This document shows positions 1 to 9,209 of a stretch of DNA of 64,000 nt, piece by piece (within the stretch, counting starts at the first letter, position 1; each line of letters begins with the position of its first letter). This DNA comes from an uncultured Comamonadaceae bacterium (GTDB lineage: Bacteria; Pseudomonadota; Gammaproteobacteria; Burkholderiales; Burkholderiaceae), in contig CAMLSD010000009.1 of NCBI GenBank assembly GCA_946482595.1, forward strand, positions 11,233 to 75,232, read 5' to 3'. A program made the position numbers and the translations under genes. A model generated the notes under the pieces. That model did not search any database. It was given only the letters and a program-made list of their open reading frames with translations, and had not been told where the DNA came from.

Positions 1-589
1 CGGCCACCATGCGCTGGGTCAGCCAGGCCGTGGCCGTGGCCGGCTTGACGATCACCGGCACACCTGAGAGCAGGGCCGGCGCCGCCTTTTCCCACAGGCC
101 CCAGGCCGGGAAGTTGAATGCGTTGATGAACAGTGCCAGGCCGCGGGTGGGCAGCATCACGTGGCGCGACTGGAAGGCCGGGTCTTTGCCGAGCCGGGCC
201 GGCGCGCCGTCGAGCAGCAGGTGCGCGTTGCCCAGCGTGCCACCCCAGCGGGCGTACTGGCCGATCGTGAACAGCGCGCCGTCGATGTCGACCGCCGAAT
301 CTCGCCGTGTCGTGCCCGAGTTGGCGGTCGAGATCGCGTCGTACTCGGCGCGGTGCGTCTGCAGCACGGCGGCCGTTTCGGCCAGCAGCGCGGCGCGCTG
401 CGCATAGCTCAGGGCGCGCAGTGCCACACCACCCTGGTCCCGCGCATGGGCGAAACCTTCGGCAAGGTCCAGGCCGGCGCTGGACACGCGGACCAGCTCG
501 TTGCCCAGCACCGGGTCGACCAGTGCGCTGCCCTGGCCCTGGCCGGGCTGCCAGCGGCCGCCCAGGTGGTTGTGAAGGAGTTCGGTCAT
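1..589 (-). CDS. boxD: 3,4-dehydroadipyl-CoA semialdehyde dehydrogenase, BoxD (3' part missing)
   Basis: The N-terminal 196 residues of an aldehyde dehydrogenase are visible; the rest lies beyond the left edge. The protein starts [11 protein letters not shown] and contains the NAFNFPAWG segment and VPVIVKPAT, typical of the BoxD/PaaZ/PaaN-like group of aldehyde dehydrogenases. In the box pathway this NADP+-dependent enzyme oxidises 3,4-dehydroadipyl-CoA semialdehyde, the product of BoxC ring cleavage, to the acid. The ATG overlaps the stop of the DUF4863 gene (ATGA), so the two are translationally coupled. The assignment to BoxD rests on these motifs plus position beside boxR/boxC; the catalytic Cys and Glu are outside the window. 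Confidence 0.85.
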   Translation of the reverse strand, partial: MTELLHNHLGGRWQPGQGQGSALVDPVLGNELVRVSSAGLDLAEGFAHARDQGGVALRALSYAQRAALLAETAAVLQTHRAEYDAISTANSGTTRRDSAVDIDGALFTIGQYARWGGTLGNAHLLLDGAPARLGKDPAFQSRHVMLPTRGLALFINAFNFPAWGLWEKAAPALLSGVPVIVKPATATAWLTQRMVA

Positions 590-1080
590 GGGCGTGCCGG
601 CTGGGTGAATTCGATCTGGCCTTGCGGCAGGAGGTAGAGCACCAGCGCGCGACCGCCGGTGACGGTGGGGCGGTGCGCACTGCCGGGCGGGTAGACCTTC
701 CAGCCCGCGGCCGTGCCGTCGAACTGCGCCCCGGCGCTCAAGGGCATCACCAGGTCGATCTCGCCCAGCGGGTGCACATGGTGGGGGCCGACGCAGTCGT
801 CCATGTCGACCACGTCCACTGAAAACTCGGCGGTCTCGGGCGACGGACGCACCACCCGGCCGTAGCGCAGGCGGGGCTGCTCGGGCGTCACATGGCGCGC
901 GATCCAGCCCTCCCGCACGCCGGCCTCACAGGCGGCCTGCATGTCGCGGAACCAGTCCGAGGCCGGGCCGTGGGTCTCGGAAAGCCAGGTGCGCAGTGCC
1001 GCATCGAGCGGCCGGCCGGCGATGGCCTGCGTTATCGTTCGCACCAATGCATCGAAGTGCGCGCGTGGGGTGTCACTCAT
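586..1080 (-). CDS. DUF4863 family protein (4-hydroxylaminobenzoate lyase-like) in box cluster
   Basis: A 164-residue soluble protein. I chose the ATG at 1080 because AGGAG lies just upstream; the reading frame is open further upstream without support. The C-terminal part has a cupin-like feel, with DCVGPHHVHPLGEIDL and PPGSAHRPTVTGG, which could bind a metal through the histidines. The family is known as DUF4863 and includes p-hydroxylaminobenzoate lyase (PnbB). Its stop overlaps the boxD start, so it is cotranscribed with boxD and divergent from boxR. The function inside benzoate catabolism is not established; a role in disposing of a pathway intermediate is only inference. Confidence 0.7.
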   Translation of the reverse strand: MSDTPRAHFDALVRTITQAIAGRPLDAALRTWLSETHGPASDWFRDMQAACEAGVREGWIARHVTPEQPRLRYGRVVRPSPETAEFSVDVVDMDDCVGPHHVHPLGEIDLVMPLSAGAQFDGTAAGWKVYPPGSAHRPTVTGGRALVLYLLPQGQIEFTQPARP

Positions 1081-1132
1081 CTCGGGGCTCCTGCGTCCTG
1101 CGGCACGACGGGCTTGCAGGATCGGCTTGGCA

Positions 1133-1146
1133 TGAAGTATTGTGCA
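1133..1146. promoter_or_regulatory. Degenerate BoxR operator in the boxR/DUF4863 gap
   Basis: TGAAGTATTGTGCA matches the operator TGCACTATTGTGCA before boxC at 12 of 14 positions. It lies a few bases downstream of the leftward -10 element at 1158-1163, where a bound repressor would block transcription of DUF4863-boxD. It could also mediate autoregulation of boxR. Confidence 0.5.
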
Positions 1147-1157
1147 TGTGTGTGGGA

Positions 1158-1187
1158 ACAATACGCGCCGGTTCTGTGCGATGTCAA
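1158..1187 (-). promoter_or_regulatory. Putative sigma70 promoter for DUF4863-boxD
   Basis: On the minus strand TTGACA (1187-1182), an 18-base spacer and TATTGT (1163-1158) form a plausible promoter about 80 bases upstream of the DUF4863 start. The same -10 hexamer, TATTGT, occurs in the boxC promoter, which supports shared control. Confidence 0.45.
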
Positions 1188-1258
1188 GAAAAATAGTTCA
1201 TGTTCGGGTAAATCCCGAGCACACTGCTGCTGTACCGCTGGAGGCCAGAAGGACCATC

Positions 1259-2170
1259 GTGGACACGACCGACATGGCAGGCGATGTCGCCCATGCCAAA
1301 GACCCCTTCCTGACGGCGCTGGGTGAGCGCATCCGCAACCTGCGCGCGCGTCGGGGGCTGACGCGCAAGGCCACCGCGCTGGCGGCCGACATTTCCGAGC
1401 GGCATCTGGCCAACCTGGAGCTGGGCACCGGCAATGCGTCGATCCTGGTGCTGCAGCAGGTGGCCCAGGCGCTGCAATGCCCGCTGGCCGAGATCATCGG
1501 CGACATGACCACCGCGTCTCCCGAGTGGCTGATGATCCGCGAGCTGCTGGAAGACCGCAGCGAGGCCGACCTGCACCGTGCCCGGCTGCGCCTGGCCGAG
1601 CTGTTCGGCTCGGGCAGCGACCAGCGCACCCGCATGGCGCGCATCGCCCTGGTCGGCCTGCGCGGTGCGGGCAAGTCGACGCTCGGGCGGCTGCTGGCCG
1701 AAGACCTGGGCTACCCGTTTGTCGAGCTCAGCCGCGAGATCGAGAAGGTTGCCGGCTGCAGCATCGTCGAGATCCATTCGCTCTATGGCACCAACGCCTA
1801 CCGGCGCTACGAACGCCGGGCCCTCGAAGAGACCGTGCAGATCTATCCCGAGGTGGTGATCGCCACGCCGGGGGGGCTGGTGTCGGATGCGTCCACCTTC
1901 AACCTGCTGCTGTCGCACTGCTACACCGTGTGGCTGCAGGCCACCCCCGAGGACCACATGAAACGGGTGGTGGCCCAGGGCGACTTCCGTCCGATGTCGG
2001 GCAGCAAGGAAGCGATGGACGACCTCAAGCGCATCCTCGACGGGCGCGCGGCCTTTTATGCCAAGGCCGACTTCACCTACAACACCAGCGGCCATTCGCT
2101 GGAAGAGACCTTCTCGGGCCTGCGCGCGGCCGTGCGGCATGCGGCCGGCCTGATGGACTGGGCCGCCTGA
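1259..2170 (+). CDS. boxR: BoxR, benzoyl-CoA-responsive transcriptional repressor (HTH-XRE + shikimate kinase-like)
   Basis: About 303 residues. The N-terminal third is an XRE-type helix-turn-helix (LGERIRNLRARRGLTRKATA, then SERHLANLE). The C-terminal half resembles shikimate kinase, with a P-loop GLRGAGKST and ATPGGLVSD. This fusion is the signature of BoxR/BzdR regulators, in which the kinase-like domain senses benzoyl-CoA and derepresses the box genes. I chose GTG at 1259 because AGAAGGA sits five bases before it; ATG at 1274 is the alternative, and the frame stays open back to 1142. It is divergent from DUF4863-boxD and upstream of boxCBA. Operators with TGCA half-sites flank it on both sides. 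Confidence 0.9.
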   Translation: MDTTDMAGDVAHAKDPFLTALGERIRNLRARRGLTRKATALAADISERHLANLELGTGNASILVLQQVAQALQCPLAEIIGDMTTASPEWLMIRELLEDRSEADLHRARLRLAELFGSGSDQRTRMARIALVGLRGAGKSTLGRLLAEDLGYPFVELSREIEKVAGCSIVEIHSLYGTNAYRRYERRALEETVQIYPEVVIATPGGLVSDASTFNLLLSHCYTVWLQATPEDHMKRVVAQGDFRPMSGSKEAMDDLKRILDGRAAFYAKADFTYNTSGHSLEETFSGLRAAVRHAAGLMDWAA

Positions 2171-2284
2171 GCGCCCGGGGCGCACGGCGCCAGACCGGCG
2201 CCGGCCATCCCGCCGGCACCTGAGCCACGGCCTGCTGACACGTTCACCGACACCACCCGCGGGTTTCCCCGCCCGCGGTGGCGC

Positions 2285-2313
2285 TTGACGCGCCTCAAAG
2301 CATGCACTATTGT
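2285..2313 (+). promoter_or_regulatory. Putative boxC promoter
   Basis: TTGACG (2285-2290), a 17-base spacer and TATTGT (2308-2313) form a sigma70-like promoter about 57 bases before the boxC ATG. Operator 1 overlaps its -10 element, consistent with repression by steric block. Confidence 0.6.
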
Positions 2314-2316
2314 GCA
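2303..2316. promoter_or_regulatory. BoxR operator 1 (TGCA-N6-TGCA)
   Basis: TGCACTATTGTGCA is an exact TGCA-N6-TGCA site, the pattern known for BoxR-type operators. It covers the -10 element of the boxC promoter. Confidence 0.7.
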
Positions 2317-2334
2317 GTCCATCGAACACAAACA

Positions 2335-2348
2335 TGCATCAAACTGCA
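2335..2348. promoter_or_regulatory. BoxR operator 2 (TGCA-N6-TGCA)
   Basis: TGCATCAAACTGCA is a second exact TGCA-N6-TGCA site, starting 32 bases after operator 1, about three helical turns. It lies between the promoter and the boxC ribosome binding site, so a repressor bound to both sites would sit on one DNA face. Confidence 0.7.
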
Positions 2349-2369
2349 TGTCAGCCTGAAGGAGCCGAG

Positions 2370-4028
2370 ATGACTGACCCCACCCGCGTCGACTACCAGA
2401 CCGAACCGTCCCGCTACCGGCACTGGAAGCTCAGCTTCGAAGGCGCCACGGCCACCCTGGCGATGGACATTGCCGAAGACGGCGGCCTGCGCCCGGGCTA
2501 CAAGCTCAAGCTCAATTCCTACGACCTGGGCGTGGACATCGAGCTGCACGACGCCTTGAACCGCATCCGCTTCGAGCATCCCGAGGTGCGCACCGTGATC
2601 GTCACGAGCCTGAAGGACCGCATCTTCTGCTCGGGCGCGAACATCTTCATGCTGGGTCTGTCCAGCCACGCCTGGAAGGTCAACTTCTGCAAGTTCACCA
2701 ACGAGACGCGCAACGGCATCGAAGACTCCAGCCGCCATGAAGGCCTGAAGTTCGTGGCCGCCCTGAACGGCGCTTGCGCCGGTGGCGGCTACGAGCTGGC
2801 GCTGGCCTGCGACGACATCGTGCTGGTCGACGATCGGTCCTCGGCCGTCTCGCTGCCCGAGGTGCCACTGCTGGGCGTGCTGCCCGGCACCGGCGGCCTG
2901 ACGCGCGTGACCGACAAGCGGCGTGTGCGCCATGACCTGGCCGACATCTTCTGCTCCAGCGTCGAGGGCGTGCGCGGCCAGCGCGCGGTCGAGTGGCGCC
3001 TGGTGGACGCCGCGCCCAAGACCAGCCAGTTCGCCCAGGTGGTGCAGGAGCGTGCCCAGCAGCTGGCCGCCACCAGCAACCGCCCGGCCGGCGCCAGGGG
3101 TGTGACGCTCACGCCCATCCAGCGCAGCATCGAGGCCGATGCGCTGCGCTACTCGCACGTCACCGTCGAGATCGATCGTGCCCATCGCACGGCCAGCTTC
3201 ACCGTGCACGCACCGACCACGCCGCAGCCGGGTGACATTGCCGGCATCGAAGCGGCCGGTTGCGCCTGGTGGCCGCTGCAGGTCGCCCGCGAGCTGGACG
3301 ACGCGATCCTGTCGATGCGCACCAACGAACTCGACATCGGCACCTGGCTGCTCAAGACCCGCGGTGACGCCCAGGCCGTGCTGGCGTGTGATGCGGCGCT
3401 GGCGCAGCATGCCGACCACTGGTTCGTGCGGGCGGTGACCGGGCAGTTGCGCCGCACGCTGGCGCGGCTGGACGTGTCGTCGCGTTCCCTGTTTGCGCTG
3501 GTCGAGCCCGGTTCGTGTTTTGCCGGCACGCTGGCCGAGCTGGCCTTTGCGGCCGACCGCTGCTACATGCTGGCGCTGCCCGATGCGCCCGAGCGTGCCC
3601 CGCGGCTCATGCTGTCGGCGCTCAACTTCGGCACCTGGCCAATGGTCAACGGCCAGTCGCGGCTGGCCCGCCGCTTCTACGAAGAAGCCGCCCCGATGGC
3701 CGCGGCCCGCGAGGCCATCGGCCGTGCGCTCGACGCCGACCAGGTGCTGGCCCTCGGCCTGATCACCGCCGCCCCGGACGACATCGACTGGACCGACGAG
3801 GTGCGCCTGGCCATCGAGGAGCGCGCGGCCATGTCGCCCGATGCGCTCACCGGCCTGGAGGCCAACCTGCGCTTTGCCTCGAAGGAAACCATGGAGACGC
3901 GCATCTTCGGCCGCCTCACCGCCTGGCAGAACTGGATCTTCCAGCGCCCGAACGCGGTGGGCGACAAGGGCGCGCTGAAGGTCTACGGCAAGGGCGAAAA
4001 GGCAGCCTTCGACCTGAACCGCGTGTGA
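2370..4028 (+). CDS. boxC: Benzoyl-CoA-dihydrodiol lyase BoxC
   Basis: 552 residues, the usual length for BoxC. It cleaves the epoxide/dihydrodiol of benzoyl-CoA to 3,4-dehydroadipyl-CoA semialdehyde and formate. The sequence shows two crotonase-like halves: the first has FCSGANIFMLG and NGACAGGGYELALACDDI, the oxyanion-hole region, followed by LPEVPLLGVLPGTGGL. The ATG at 2370 follows AAGGAG by five bases; an upstream in-frame extension to 2310 would run through operator 2 and is rejected. It is the first gene after the BoxR-controlled promoter, 48 bases before boxB. Confidence 0.95.
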   Translation: MTDPTRVDYQTEPSRYRHWKLSFEGATATLAMDIAEDGGLRPGYKLKLNSYDLGVDIELHDALNRIRFEHPEVRTVIVTSLKDRIFCSGANIFMLGLSSHAWKVNFCKFTNETRNGIEDSSRHEGLKFVAALNGACAGGGYELALACDDIVLVDDRSSAVSLPEVPLLGVLPGTGGLTRVTDKRRVRHDLADIFCSSVEGVRGQRAVEWRLVDAAPKTSQFAQVVQERAQQLAATSNRPAGARGVTLTPIQRSIEADALRYSHVTVEIDRAHRTASFTVHAPTTPQPGDIAGIEAAGCAWWPLQVARELDDAILSMRTNELDIGTWLLKTRGDAQAVLACDAALAQHADHWFVRAVTGQLRRTLARLDVSSRSLFALVEPGSCFAGTLAELAFAADRCYMLALPDAPERAPRLMLSALNFGTWPMVNGQSRLARRFYEEAAPMAAAREAIGRALDADQVLALGLITAAPDDIDWTDEVRLAIEERAAMSPDALTGLEANLRFASKETMETRIFGRLTAWQNWIFQRPNAVGDKGALKVYGKGEKAAFDLNRV

Positions 4029-4076
4029 TCTTCCCCGACTGAACCACCCCCGACGACGTCCACCCAGGAGCCCCGC

Positions 4077-5504
<1,428 letters not shown>

Positions 5505-5568
5505 TGACCCTGCGACGGCCCGGCGGCGCGAAGGCGCGCCGGGGCCTGCTGAGCTGGAGAACAACCCC

Positions 5569-6849
5569 ATGGACATGGCCACCCAGACGGTGATCATCAG
5601 GCAGCACCTGATCGACCCGGAGATCTGCATACGGTGCAACACCTGCGAGGCCACGTGCCCGATCAACGCGATCACGCACGACGACCGCAACTATGTGGTC
5701 AAGGCCGAGGTCTGCAATGGCTGCATGGCCTGCGTGCCGCCGTGCCCGACCGGCGCGATCGACCACTGGCGCAACATGCCGCGCGCGCTGGCCTACCCGA
5801 TCGAGGAGCAGTTGCTGTGGGACGAGCTGCCGCCCGAGCTGAGCGACGACCAGATCGCTGCGGCCGGCATCGAGCTGCCGCCACAGCAGGCCGAGCTGGC
5901 CCCGCCGCCCCGCCCGACCGCGACCACCGACCCGACGGGTGAGGCCGCGTTCAACCCCGCCGCCTGGGGCGCCACCGTGCCGCCCTGGTCGGCCGCCCAT
6001 GCCTACACCAACCTGTACGGGCCGAAGCAGCCCACGACCGGGACGGTGGTGGGCAATGTGCGCGTCAACGAGGCCGGCACCGAAAACGAGACCCATCACA
6101 TCGTGCTCGATTTCGGCAGCATGCCCTTTCCGGTGCTGGAAGGGCAGTCGATCGCCATCGTGCCGCCTGGCACCGACGCCCACGGCAAGGCCCACCACGC
6201 CCGACAGTACTCGATCGCCAGCCCCCGCAACGGCGAGCGACCGGGCTACAACAACGTCTCGCTCACGGTCAAGCGCGTGACCAGCGACCACCATGGCAAG
6301 CCGGTGCGCGGTGTGTGCTCCAACTACCTGTGCGACCTGTCGGTGGGCGACACGGTGCAGGTGATCGGTCCGTTCGGCACCAGCTTCCTGATGCCCAACC
6401 ATCCGCGCTCGAACATCGTGATGATCTGCACCGGCACCGGCAGCGCACCCATGCGTGCGATGACCGAATGGCGACGCCGGCTGCGCAGCAGCGGCAAGTT
6501 CGACGGTGGTCGGCTGATGCTGTTCTTCGGCGCCCGCACCAAGGAGGAGCTGCCTTACTTCGGCCCGCTGATGAACCTGCCACGGGACTTCATCGACATC
6601 AACCTGGCGTTCTCGCGCACGCCGGGCGCGCCGCGGCGCTATGTGCAGGACCTGATGCGCGAGCGCGCCCCGGACCTCGCCGCCTTGCTGCACGACGGCA
6701 ACACCCACATCTACGTGTGCGGTCTCAAGAGCATGGAAGAAGGTGTGGTCCTGGCCCTGCGCGACGTGGCGCAGCAGGCCGGCCTGTCCTGGGAGCAGCT
6801 GGGTGCGGCCCTGAAACGTGAAGGAAGGCTGCATCTTGAAACATACTGA
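5569..6849 (+). CDS. boxA: Benzoyl-CoA 2,3-epoxidase reductase subunit BoxA
   Basis: 426 residues. The N-terminus carries two [4Fe-4S] ferredoxin motifs, [12 protein letters not shown] and [12 protein letters not shown]. The C-terminal half is a ferredoxin-NADP reductase module: [10 protein letters not shown] for flavin binding and [12 protein letters not shown] for NADPH. It passes electrons to the BoxB diiron site. A Pro/Ala-rich linker of roughly 60 residues joins the halves. The start is the ATG at 5569, after CTGGAGA; ATG at 5575 is also possible. The last bases overlap possible non-ATG starts of the next gene. Confidence 0.95.
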   Translation: MDMATQTVIIRQHLIDPEICIRCNTCEATCPINAITHDDRNYVVKAEVCNGCMACVPPCPTGAIDHWRNMPRALAYPIEEQLLWDELPPELSDDQIAAAGIELPPQQAELAPPPRPTATTDPTGEAAFNPAAWGATVPPWSAAHAYTNLYGPKQPTTGTVVGNVRVNEAGTENETHHIVLDFGSMPFPVLEGQSIAIVPPGTDAHGKAHHARQYSIASPRNGERPGYNNVSLTVKRVTSDHHGKPVRGVCSNYLCDLSVGDTVQVIGPFGTSFLMPNHPRSNIVMICTGTGSAPMRAMTEWRRRLRSSGKFDGGRLMLFFGARTKEELPYFGPLMNLPRDFIDINLAFSRTPGAPRRYVQDLMRERAPDLAALLHDGNTHIYVCGLKSMEEGVVLALRDVAQQAGLSWEQLGAALKREGRLHLETY

Positions 6850-6877
6850 GCCCCTGGCAACTGACGGGCCGCTCCTC

Positions 6878-7666
6878 ATGAACACGCTCAAGCTCTCGCG
6901 ATCCATCCGCGGCGTGGCGCGCATCGACATGGCGCGGCCCGAGGTGTTCAATGCCTTCAACGAGGCCATGATCGGCGAGCTGGCCGACACCTTCGAGCAG
7001 CTCGCCGCCGACCCGCAGGTGCGGGTCATCGTGCTGGCGGGGGAGGGCCAGGCCTTCAGTGCCGGCGCCGACCTGCAATGGATGCAGCGCGCCAGCGCGG
7101 CCAGTCCGGAATGGAACCTCGACGACGCGCGCCGCTTTGCGCACATGCTGCACCTCGTGGCGTCCTGTCCCAAGCCGACGATTGCGCGCGTGCAGGGCCT
7201 GGCGCTGGGCGGCGGCGTGGGACTGGTGTGTGCCTGCGACCTGGCCATCGCCAGCGCCGATGCCCGGCTGGCAGTCAGCGAGGTGCGCTTCGGCATCCTG
7301 CCGTCGGTGATCGGCCCGTATCTCGTCAATGCCGTCGGCAAGCGCCAGGCGCTGCGCCTGGGCCTGTCGGCCAGCCGCATCACCGCCGCGCAGGCGCTCG
7401 CGATGGGCCTGGTGCACCAGGTCGTGTCCGACCCGGCCGACCTGGACACGGCCGTCGATGCCCTGGCAGGCGAACTGCTGCAGGGCGGCCCGTTGGCCCA
7501 GGGCGAACTCAAGGCCCTGTTCGGCGCACTCAGCGTGGGGCCGGTGACGCCCGAGGTGCGTGAACTCACCGCTCGCACCATCAGCCGCGTGCGTGGCACC
7601 GACGAGGCGCGACAGGGGTTTGCCGCCTTCCTGGCCAAACGGCCGGCGCCCTGGATCCGCTCATGA
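6878..7666 (+). CDS. Enoyl-CoA hydratase/isomerase family protein
   Basis: 262 residues from the ATG at 6878; a TTG at 6836 with AAGGAAGG upstream and overlapping boxA is a credible longer start. The crotonase fold is clear: FSAGADLQWM and VQGLALGGGVGLVCACDLA form the oxyanion hole, and SEVRFGILPSVIGPY supplies the acidic residue. The family hydrates 2-enoyl-CoAs; here it would act on dehydroadipyl-CoA after BoxD. The sequence also resembles methylglutaconyl-CoA hydratases, so the exact substrate is inferred from the operon. Its stop overlaps the next start (ATGA). Confidence 0.85.
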   Translation: MNTLKLSRSIRGVARIDMARPEVFNAFNEAMIGELADTFEQLAADPQVRVIVLAGEGQAFSAGADLQWMQRASAASPEWNLDDARRFAHMLHLVASCPKPTIARVQGLALGGGVGLVCACDLAIASADARLAVSEVRFGILPSVIGPYLVNAVGKRQALRLGLSASRITAAQALAMGLVHQVVSDPADLDTAVDALAGELLQGGPLAQGELKALFGALSVGPVTPEVRELTARTISRVRGTDEARQGFAAFLAKRPAPWIRS

Positions 7667-9192
7667 CAACCCCATCGGTGGCGAACGACAGGCCCGTGCT
7701 GGTGGTGGGCGCCGGCATCATGGGCAGCGGCATTGCGCAGGTGGCCGCACAGGCCGGTCATCCGGTGTGGCTGCATGACGCCCGCGCCGGTGCCGCTGTC
7801 GATGCCTGCCGCAGGCTGGGCGCATCACTGCAGGCGCTGGTCGAGCGCGGCAGGATGAGCACCGACACGGCCGCCGGCATCATCGAACGCATCCGGCCGA
7901 TCGAGCACCTGGCCGAAGCCGCCCAGGCCGACTGGGTGATCGAGGCCATCGTCGAGGACCTTGACGCCAAGCGCGAGCTGATGCGCTCGCTCGAGTCGGT
8001 CGTGGGGCCGCACTGCGTGCTGGCCACCAACACCTCGTCGATCTCGATCACCGCCCTGGCGCGTGGCCTGCAGCAGCCCGGCCGCGTGGTCGGCATGCAT
8101 TTCTTCAACCCCGTGCCGGTCATGAAACTCGTGGAGGTGGTGTCGGGCCTGCACACCGAGCCGGCCGTGGCCGAGCGTGTTGCGGTGCTGGCGCAACAGT
8201 GGGGCAAGACGGCGGTGCAGGCCCGCTCCACACCGGGCTTCATCGTCAACCGCATCGCGCGCCCGTTTTATGCCGAAGCGCTGGCGCTGCTGCATGAACG
8301 CTGCACCACCCCGGCCGCGCTCGATGCCTGCCTGCGGGCAGCGGGCTTTCGCATGGGCCCGTGCGAGCTGATGGACCTGATCGGCCATGACACCAACCTT
8401 GCGGTGACCGAGTCGGTGTTCCGGGCCAACTTCGGCGATCGCCGCTATGGCCCGTCCCTGGTGCAGCGTGAACTGGTCGACGCCGGCTGGCTGGGCCGCA
8501 AGTCCGGCCGGGGGTTCTACACCTATCGCGACGGTGCCCTGGTGCACGAGCCCGTGGTCGCCGACACGCTGGCTGACACCTCACCGCCGGCTGCCGCGTC
8601 AGTGGTCGTGCACGGCAACGCGGCCTGGTGCACCAACTGGGCCGACCGGCTGGCCGCAGCCGGGCATGCGGTCAGCCACGAACCGGTCAGTGCCTGGTGC
8701 GGCCTGGACATCGACGGCGCCCAGCTGCGCCTGACCGACGGACGCACGGCCGCTGAACTGGCGGCGCTCGGTCCGCAGCCTGCCGTGGCGGTATTCGATC
8801 TCCCCGTGCAGCCCTCGGACGGTGCCCTGGCGCATGCGGTTGCCGCCGCTGCGCCAGCGTCCTGGCATCGCGATGCGGCGCGCTGGTTGCACGCCGTGGG
8901 TGTCCGGCCGGTGCTTGTCGCCGACACCCCTGGCCTGGTGGTTGCCCGCACCGTGGCCATGCTGATCAACGAGGCCGCCGACGCGGTGCAGCAAGGCGTG
9001 TGCACCGTCGAAGGTGCCGACCAGGCCATGAAGCTGGGCGTGAACTATCCAGCCGGCCCGTTCGAGTGGCTGGCACAGTGGGGGGCAGCGCCCGTGGTCG
9101 CCCTGCTCGAACAGCTCGACCGGGCCTGCCGTGGGGAGCGCTATCGCGTGAGCCCGTGGTTGCGCCAGTGCGTGTGGGCGGGGCGAACCTGA
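7663..9192 (+). CDS. 3-hydroxyacyl-CoA dehydrogenase, PaaH-like (3-hydroxyadipyl-CoA dehydrogenase)
   Basis: 509 residues, the length of PaaH-type enzymes. The Rossmann NAD site GAGIMGSGIAQ is at residues 16-26, NTSSISIT and HFFNPVPVMKLVEVV mark the 3HCDH N-terminal domain, and there are two C-terminal 3HCDH helical domains (about 190-290 and 410-500). It would oxidise 3-hydroxyadipyl-CoA to 3-oxoadipyl-CoA, completing the lower box pathway before thiolysis; no thiolase is in the window. Start overlaps the hydratase stop. It converges on the next gene with an 17-base gap. Confidence 0.88.
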   Translation: MTTPSVANDRPVLVVGAGIMGSGIAQVAAQAGHPVWLHDARAGAAVDACRRLGASLQALVERGRMSTDTAAGIIERIRPIEHLAEAAQADWVIEAIVEDLDAKRELMRSLESVVGPHCVLATNTSSISITALARGLQQPGRVVGMHFFNPVPVMKLVEVVSGLHTEPAVAERVAVLAQQWGKTAVQARSTPGFIVNRIARPFYAEALALLHERCTTPAALDACLRAAGFRMGPCELMDLIGHDTNLAVTESVFRANFGDRRYGPSLVQRELVDAGWLGRKSGRGFYTYRDGALVHEPVVADTLADTSPPAAASVVVHGNAAWCTNWADRLAAAGHAVSHEPVSAWCGLDIDGAQLRLTDGRTAAELAALGPQPAVAVFDLPVQPSDGALAHAVAAAAPASWHRDAARWLHAVGVRPVLVADTPGLVVARTVAMLINEAADAVQQGVCTVEGADQAMKLGVNYPAGPFEWLAQWGAAPVVALLEQLDRACRGERYRVSPWLRQCVWAGRT

Positions 9193-9209
9193 GTCGCACC
9201 CTTGGCCGT

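Noticed and set aside
1142..1258. Upstream extension of boxR from 1142
   Set aside because: It would cross the promoter and degenerate operator and lacks a ribosome binding site; GTG 1259 has AGAAGGA.
2310..2369. Upstream extension of boxC
   Set aside because: It runs through operator 2 and the conserved BoxC start is at ATG 2370 with AAGGAG.
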